Shown here: piece after piece, positions 13,091 through 16,786 of the stretch
Layout: the number at the start of each line of letters is the position of its first letter
Position numbering within the stretch: the stretch's first letter is position 1
NCBI GenBank assembly: GCA_964603635.1
Contig: CAZRVH010000020.1
Location: 1-16,786 of the forward strand
DNA length: 16,786 nucleotides
Direction of reading: 5' to 3'
Source: CAZRVH01 sp964603635
GTDB taxonomy: Bacteria; Patescibacteriota; Gracilibacteria; Peribacterales; Peribacteraceae
The notes under the pieces: generated by a model
What the model was told of the DNA's origin: nothing
The model's input: only the letters and a program-made list of their open reading frames with translations
The model's database searches: none
Program-made: the position numbers and the translations under genes

Positions 13091-14314
13091 ATGGCCAAAA
13101 AGATTCTCATCCTAGGCGGAGGCTTCGCGGGCGTCACCGCGGCGATGGAGCTGTCGAAAAAGAACCTGCAGGATACGCAGATCACCTTGCTCGGCAATAA
13201 ATCCTGGCTGGAATACCATACGATCTTCTACCGCCTGCTCGGCGGAAAGCGTCCGGCGGAAGCCTGCCTGCCGTTGCGCATCATCTTGCCCGAAAGCGTG
13301 CATATCGTGACCGACAAGGTGACGGGCATCGACCCGAAGGACAAGGTGGTGGCCGGCGCCGGGGGCAAGGCATACGACTACGACGTGCTGATCGTCGCGT
13401 TGGGCGCGCAGCCCGCGTACTTCGGCATCCCAGGCATGCAGGAACGGTCGATGACGATGAAGAGTGCGGCGGAAGCGCTGGAAATCCGCGAATGGATCGA
13501 CGGACGCATCCAGGCCATGAAAGAAGGAGACGAATCCCACAAGCGCAAGATGGGGCACTTCGCGGTGGTCGGAGCCGGGCCAACGGGCATCGAGATCGCC
13601 TCGGTGGGACTCGTGCATGCACGGAAAGTCGCAAGGAAGATCGGCATGGATTCGTCCCTGATCACCTTCGACCTCATCGAAGCGGCGGACCGCCTGCTGC
13701 CCGTCCTGCACCCGAAGATTTCGGACGCCGTCACGCGCAAACTGAAAAAAATCGGCGTCAATGTCCTGACGCAGAAGGCCGTGACATCGGTGGACGACGC
13801 GGGGTTGCATTTCAAGGACGGCGAAACAAAGGACCCGGGCACGATCCTCTGGACCGCCGGGGTGAAACCGAACGATCTCCTGGCGCAGATCCCTGGCATG
13901 GAGCTGGACAAGCGCGGACGGGCCGTGGTGGACGACCAGCTGCGCGCGAAGAACCTGCAGGATGTGTTCGTCATCGGCGATTGCGCATCAACGCAATACA
14001 GCGGCATGGCGCAGACGGCATTGGAACACGGCGCCTTCGTGGCACGGGTGATAGAAACAGGGGGCAAAGCGACGCTCCCGGTCTACCAACCGACCGAGCC
14101 TGCGTACGCGATTCCCGTGGGTATCAGCTGGGGAGCGGTGCAGATCAAAAAACTGCGCATCTACGGCTTGCTGGGCATGGCACTGCGAAGGGGCGCGGAC
14201 CTGCATGCCTACATGCTCCTGCTGCCCCTCTGGCGGGTGCCACTCGTCTTCTTCGGCCTCACGAACCTGGACGCGCACGCCGTGCCCAATCCCCCGAAGG
14301 CGCCGCATCTGTAA
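13091..14314 (+). CDS. ndh: Type II NADH dehydrogenase-like FAD/NAD-binding oxidoreductase
   Basis: A 407-residue two-dinucleotide-domain flavoprotein resembling NDH-2, the single-subunit, non-proton-pumping NADH:quinone oxidoreductase. Visible: FAD-binding ILGGGFAG (7-14), the ALGAQP strand end (103-108), NAD-binding FAVVGAGPTGIEIA (157-170), ILWTAGVKP (252-260), and VFVIGDCAS (292-300), the second FAD contact. MAQTALEHGAFVA (306-318) lies where NDH-2 enzymes carry the AQ.A.Q quinone-site motif, here with Glu-His after it. The end has a hydrophobic patch (AYMLLLPLWRVPLVFFGL, 373-390) fit for membrane attachment. The ATG at 13091 is the family-consistent start; the frame is open upstream but antisense to the HD gene. 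TATGCT (13079-13084) ends six bases before the ATG. Sulfide:quinone reductase is a related alternative, but its cysteines are lacking. Confidence 0.85.
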   Translation: MAKKILILGGGFAGVTAAMELSKKNLQDTQITLLGNKSWLEYHTIFYRLLGGKRPAEACLPLRIILPESVHIVTDKVTGIDPKDKVVAGAGGKAYDYDVLIVALGAQPAYFGIPGMQERSMTMKSAAEALEIREWIDGRIQAMKEGDESHKRKMGHFAVVGAGPTGIEIASVGLVHARKVARKIGMDSSLITFDLIEAADRLLPVLHPKISDAVTRKLKKIGVNVLTQKAVTSVDDAGLHFKDGETKDPGTILWTAGVKPNDLLAQIPGMELDKRGRAVVDDQLRAKNLQDVFVIGDCASTQYSGMAQTALEHGAFVARVIETGGKATLPVYQPTEPAYAIPVGISWGAVQIKKLRIYGLLGMALRRGADLHAYMLLLPLWRVPLVFFGLTNLDAHAVPNPPKAPHL

Positions 14315-14317
14315 GCC

Positions 14318-14497
14318 TTACTGCCCCAACTGCCTCATCATATCTTCCTGGTTTTTCTTATATGCGTCCGTGGCCGCCTTCGCGTTATTGGCGACATCCC
14401 TGGACTCTGCCTGAACCCCGGATGAATCGGACATCATGACGTAATACACGCCGCCGCCGATGGCGAGGGCGATAACGAATGCAAGAATGATTCTCAT
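14318..14497 (-). CDS. Small single-pass membrane protein, unknown function
   Basis: A 59-residue protein: MRI followed by a hydrophobic segment (residues 3-22, ILAFVIALAIGGGVYYVMM), then a polar helical tail rich in A, N, K, D and Q. This is either a membrane anchor with an outside tail or an uncleaved signal anchor. I do not recognise a family. The ATG at 14497 is chosen because the hydrophobic N-terminus follows directly and TATGGT (14509-14504 on the minus strand) ends six bases upstream; the longer open frame upstream is not protein-like. Its stop is only three bases from the stop of the convergent flavoprotein gene, with no room for a terminator. Confidence 0.65.
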   Translation of the reverse strand: MRIILAFVIALAIGGGVYYVMMSDSSGVQAESRDVANNAKAATDAYKKNQEDMMRQLGQ

Positions 14498-14747
14498 GGG
14501 CAAACCATACCCACATGAAGACATGCGCGAAAGGAAGGAGACGTTGCACCCCTTACCCCGTCGTTGTGCCGTCGAACTCCGGAGAGTCGGCTTCCCCCTC
14601 GGCATTACGCCCCTGCGCCTGCAGGCGGCAATGGCGACGGAAATCGATATTCGCGAGCGTTGCCCGTTCGACGTCCGCATGGAATCCGTGCATGCATGCA
14701 GGATAAGACCGTCCGCAGGCTGGCCCACGATACTACACGGCATTTTC
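14498..14747. other. 250-base spacer without a supported gene
   Basis: It lies between two small minus-strand membrane protein genes. Frames are open on both strands but show no motif, signal peptide or ribosome site. A short alternating GCATGCATGCA run sits near 14689-14699. No hairpin with a T run is seen. Confidence 0.4.
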
Positions 14748-14912
14748 CTAGGCGATGAACTTCGCAAGCGCGACGCCCAGGTAGTACGGCCACAACAGAA
14801 GGGCCAGGACTCCATGCAGGAAATCCAATTTCAGGAACCCGATGGTGAACAGCCACAGGATGAACCAGAGTCCCCCGGCGGCGCCGTGTTGCTCGATGCG
14901 GATTTTTTCCAT
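14748..14912 (-). CDS. Tiny two-helix membrane protein, unknown function
   Basis: A 54-residue protein: a polar start (MEKIRIEQHG), then two hydrophobic stretches (about 12-28 WFILWLFTIGFL and 32-50 LHGVLALLLWPYYLGVAL), rich in Trp and Leu. It probably forms a membrane hairpin. No family is recognised with certainty. The ATG at 14912 is chosen because it starts right after an extended -10, TG-G-TATACT (14928-14920), with seven bases between; there is no ribosome site, so the message is probably leaderless. It shares this GTATAC region with the divergent HEAGH protease gene. Confidence 0.65.
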   Translation of the reverse strand: MEKIRIEQHGAAGGLWFILWLFTIGFLKLDFLHGVLALLLWPYYLGVALAKFIA

Positions 14913-14930
14913 ATGGAGTAGTATACCATA
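14913..14930. promoter_or_regulatory. Overlapping divergent promoter around GTATAC
   Basis: On the minus strand TG-G-TATACT (14928-14920) is a near-consensus extended -10 for the 54-aa gene. The same self-complementary GTATAC supplies TATACC/CATACC hexamers on the plus strand for the protease gene, with a leader of about 25-30 bases. The two directions may exclude each other. Confidence 0.5.
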
Positions 14931-14959
14931 CCCAAGGAAACAGCACGCTCGCATTGCCC

Positions 14960-15595
14960 ATGAACCGCATCGAACGCTTACCGAAGGCACGCATCGAAAC
15001 CGCCCTGCACGAGGCAGGACACGCACTCACATGTCTCATCGTCCATTGCCAGGTCGGCTACTGGATGATTTTCGACCCCGAGCTGCCCATACGGATGCAC
15101 AGGCGGATCAGGAGGAAGGCCCGTGATATCGACGGAACCGGGCTTGTGGCCCATGCGACGACGCGTCACGAACTGCTTGTCTCCCTTTCGGGAGAGGCAT
15201 CGGAATATGCGTCGGAATCCACGCATGCATTCATGGCGGACGAAATGCATACGCTCGATGACGTGCGTGATTTTTACGGCGATGGTTCAGACCAATACAA
15301 CGCGTGGGTAACCGCGACCGAAGCGCATGTGAACAGGAATGTGGACGTGACCGGCCAGGAAATACAGGGGAAAATCATGAATGTGTACGGGCAAGTACGC
15401 ACCCTCTTCCAAACGCCCCCCTTCCGCGACGCATCAGCCTCGCTCAGCCAGTACATGCTCGAACGAGGGTCGGAAGAAGACAATGTTGATGCACGCATGC
15501 GCCAATACCTCCAAATGAACGGTTTCAACAAATCGACGCTCGCGGTCATGAAAAACGAGCTCCTCAAGATACGGCTGCCCATCTTCGAGGGATAG
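14960..15595 (+). CDS. Stand-alone M41-like (FtsH peptidase-type) HEAGH metalloprotease domain
   Basis: A 211-residue protein without a signal peptide or membrane helix. ALHEAGHALTCLIV (residues 15-28) is the zinc site HEXXH in the exact HEAGHA form of FtsH-type M41 peptidases. LVSLSGEASEYASES (73-87) corresponds to the FtsH segment after the active site (L.GR.AEE), and YGDGSDQYNAWVTATEAHV (106-124) resembles the region giving the third zinc ligand, with Asp111 a likely ligand. There is no AAA+ ATPase part. The C-terminal ~80 residues are helical and unrecognised. ATG 14960 is chosen over a TTG at 14954; no ribosome site is seen. It may be a soluble protease that acts on unfolded or specific substrates, or a regulatory relative; activity is not proven by the motif. 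It is convergent with the NTF2-like gene (118-base gap). Confidence 0.75.
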   Translation: MNRIERLPKARIETALHEAGHALTCLIVHCQVGYWMIFDPELPIRMHRRIRRKARDIDGTGLVAHATTRHELLVSLSGEASEYASESTHAFMADEMHTLDDVRDFYGDGSDQYNAWVTATEAHVNRNVDVTGQEIQGKIMNVYGQVRTLFQTPPFRDASASLSQYMLERGSEEDNVDARMRQYLQMNGFNKSTLAVMKNELLKIRLPIFEG

Positions 15596-15713
15596 CCAAC
15601 AGGATGCGATATTGGCAGGCCTGGCTTCATGGCCGCCCGCCGATATGGCAATGGAATGCATTATGGCCGGCGCAATACCGAGGGAAGAAAACGAAGCGGC
15701 ACACAGCGCCTCT

Positions 15714-16574
15714 TCAGCGGATCTGTTCCGCATCAACGTTGAAATACATTCTTGGGTCCGAATCCCCCCACTTGCAACACACGTTCGCAAGGTCCGGGTT
15801 ATGAGGAAAGCCGATGACTTCGGCCATCATTCCGCAATCGGAACGGATGCGAAGGGTGATCTGGCGGAGAAGATCCGCGGGAGTGACGGGTCGCTCACGC
15901 ACGCTCATCAATCGTGCGAACTCCCCGCGGAGATACGTCCTTCGTTCGCGTACCTTCAGATCAGCGGCGAGAAAATGCCACGCATCCGCGAATCCCCTTT
16001 GCAAAGGCATGCCGTCCGCCGAGGTACCGGTGAATTCCCCAAGAGCGAATACAAGGCCGCGGATCGCAACGATCGTCTCCACGAGATGCTTGCCACGCAG
16101 TCTCCGCCCCTCGGGCGTGAAAAAGTCATCAACCTTATCCTTGGAAGACAGAATCTGATTACATCGAAAGTACGTAGTCCCAGCCGGAACCAGCCCGATG
16201 GGCACGGGATCACTCCAGGATGCATCGCGCTCGCTGCCATTGGCCGCAATGATGGCCTGCGTGTGTCGTAGGAACGTAAAATCGTTGACGGAAGCATCTG
16301 ATGCAAACAATTGCCGGACCGCATCATACTCATCTGCATCAACCGTATGGTAATATTCTCGGACCGCCGCCAAACGGGCGCCATCCGCCGCTTCCGATCC
16401 AGGTTGCGAAAAATCAGCCATACCCCTGGAAGAAAGAAAGCGACCCATCTGCGGCGAACGAACGTAAAGCAGTTCGCATGGCACGCGCCTCGTTTCCGAT
16501 CCATGCTCGACAAGCATGTGGGCGCCGGCTTCAATCGTTTCGGGACGCAGCAATGGGTCGGTATCAAACGCCAT
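15714..16574 (-). CDS. NTF2/SnoaL-like fold protein with unknown flanking regions
   Basis: A 286-residue protein. Residues about 62-220 look like an NTF2/SnoaL-like cone fold: REYYHTVDADEYDAVRQLFASDASV (split here: the YY..VDA.EYDA...LFA.DA pattern at 74-95), GKHLVETIVAIRGLVFALGEF (161-181) and FADAWHFLAADLKVRERRTYL (195-215). Proteins of this fold include polyketide cyclases, isomerases and binding proteins, so no reaction can be assigned. Residues 1-60 and 225-286 are not recognised; the C-terminal part has Cys247, Cys266 and Cys267. The ATG at 16574 has no ribosome site; TATAGT (16588-16583 on the minus strand) ends eight bases upstream, inside the ACTATA-AAA-TATAGT dyad. It ends in TGA. 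Confidence 0.7.
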   Translation of the reverse strand: MAFDTDPLLRPETIEAGAHMLVEHGSETRRVPCELLYVRSPQMGRFLSSRGMADFSQPGSEAADGARLAAVREYYHTVDADEYDAVRQLFASDASVNDFTFLRHTQAIIAANGSERDASWSDPVPIGLVPAGTTYFRCNQILSSKDKVDDFFTPEGRRLRGKHLVETIVAIRGLVFALGEFTGTSADGMPLQRGFADAWHFLAADLKVRERRTYLRGEFARLMSVRERPVTPADLLRQITLRIRSDCGMMAEVIGFPHNPDLANVCCKWGDSDPRMYFNVDAEQIR

Positions 16575-16709
16575 ATGAATATACTATAAAATATAGTAAC
16601 TTTTATGCAATATACCCGCCGGAATTCTTAATAATGGCAAATTCCGAAACATTCCCCGGCATCGCCCCTTGCGCAAATGCGGGAATCTAGCATGTCATGA
16701 ACATCAAAC

Positions 16710-16784
16710 TGGCAGCTCCACGGGGAATCGAACCCCGATTACAGGAATGAAAATCCTGCGTCCTAACCGTTAGACGATGGAGCC
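16710..16784 (-). tRNA. tRNA-Glu (anticodon UUC)
   Basis: Reading the minus strand, GGCTCCA (from 16784) pairs with TGGAGCT to form the acceptor stem, with a G-U first pair and a discriminator G. The D arm has TCTAACGGTTAGGAC; the anticodon arm CAGGA-TTTTCAT-TCCTG places TTC at 34-36; the T arm is CGGGGTTCGATTCCCCG. CCA is encoded. The length is 75 bases and the sequence resembles bacterial tRNA-Glu throughout. Confidence 0.97.
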
Positions 16785-16786
16785 GT

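Noticed and set aside
15612..16271. 219-residue plus-strand open frame antisense to the NTF2-like gene
   Set aside because: No motif or start signal; the minus strand has a fold-like pattern and an upstream -10.

Overview
The window reads as chromosomal DNA of a bacterium from the Patescibacteria (Candidate Phyla Radiation), most like the Peribacteria/Peregrinibacteria. This is an inference from protein style: an SLH-domain surface protein with a long Ser/Arg linker, a secreted beta-repeat protein with a poly-Gly linker, several small orphan membrane proteins, and almost no Shine-Dalgarno sites. TGA is used as a stop codon (for example at 2128-2130, 12258-12260 and the gene ending at 15714), so the genetic code is the standard bacterial one, not the TGA=Gly code of Gracilibacteria. 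Base composition is moderately GC-rich in genes, with AT-rich intergenic spacers.

Layout. 1-1424: the 3' part of a PcrA/UvrD helicase. 1425-2780: three short genes (two-helix membrane peptide, 61-aa peptide, stand-alone Clp N-domain protein). Each has its own promoter, a GGAG-type ribosome binding site and a hairpin terminator, which is unlike the rest of the window. 2793-2824: a perfect 32-bp palindrome between convergent genes. 2833-4512 (-): SLH-domain surface protein. 4617-6943 (+): rsmA (16S rRNA dimethyladenosine transferase) overlapping a ComEC-type DNA channel that lacks the metallo-beta-lactamase domain and ends in a repeat-derived tail. 7038-8048 (-): membrane-anchored methyltransferase and a DoxX-like protein. 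8110-9291 (+): RlmI-type 23S rRNA cytosine methyltransferase, followed at 9338-9397 by a second, synonymously recoded copy of its last 20 codons, separated by a GC-rich hairpin element. 9445-11517 (-): large secreted protein with three 106-residue repeats. 11838-14314: glyoxalase-fold protein, HD phosphohydrolase and type II NADH dehydrogenase-like flavoprotein. 14318-16574: two tiny membrane proteins, a stand-alone M41-like HEAGH protease and an NTF2/SnoaL-like protein. 16710-16784 (-): tRNA-Glu(UUC).

How it works together. Most of this is core housekeeping (replication/repair helicase, rRNA modification, tRNA) mixed with cell-surface proteins and DNA uptake, as expected for an episymbiont that scavenges nucleic acids. 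There is no single large operon; genes are mostly singly transcribed and often divergent. Many starts have no ribosome binding site but have a TAnnnT -10-like hexamer 6-8 bases before the ATG, which suggests widespread leaderless transcription.

The most unusual signal is the rlmI 3' end. The gene appears to have been interrupted by a 106-bp element that supplies a differently coded but amino-acid-identical C-terminus, leaving the original tail stranded downstream.
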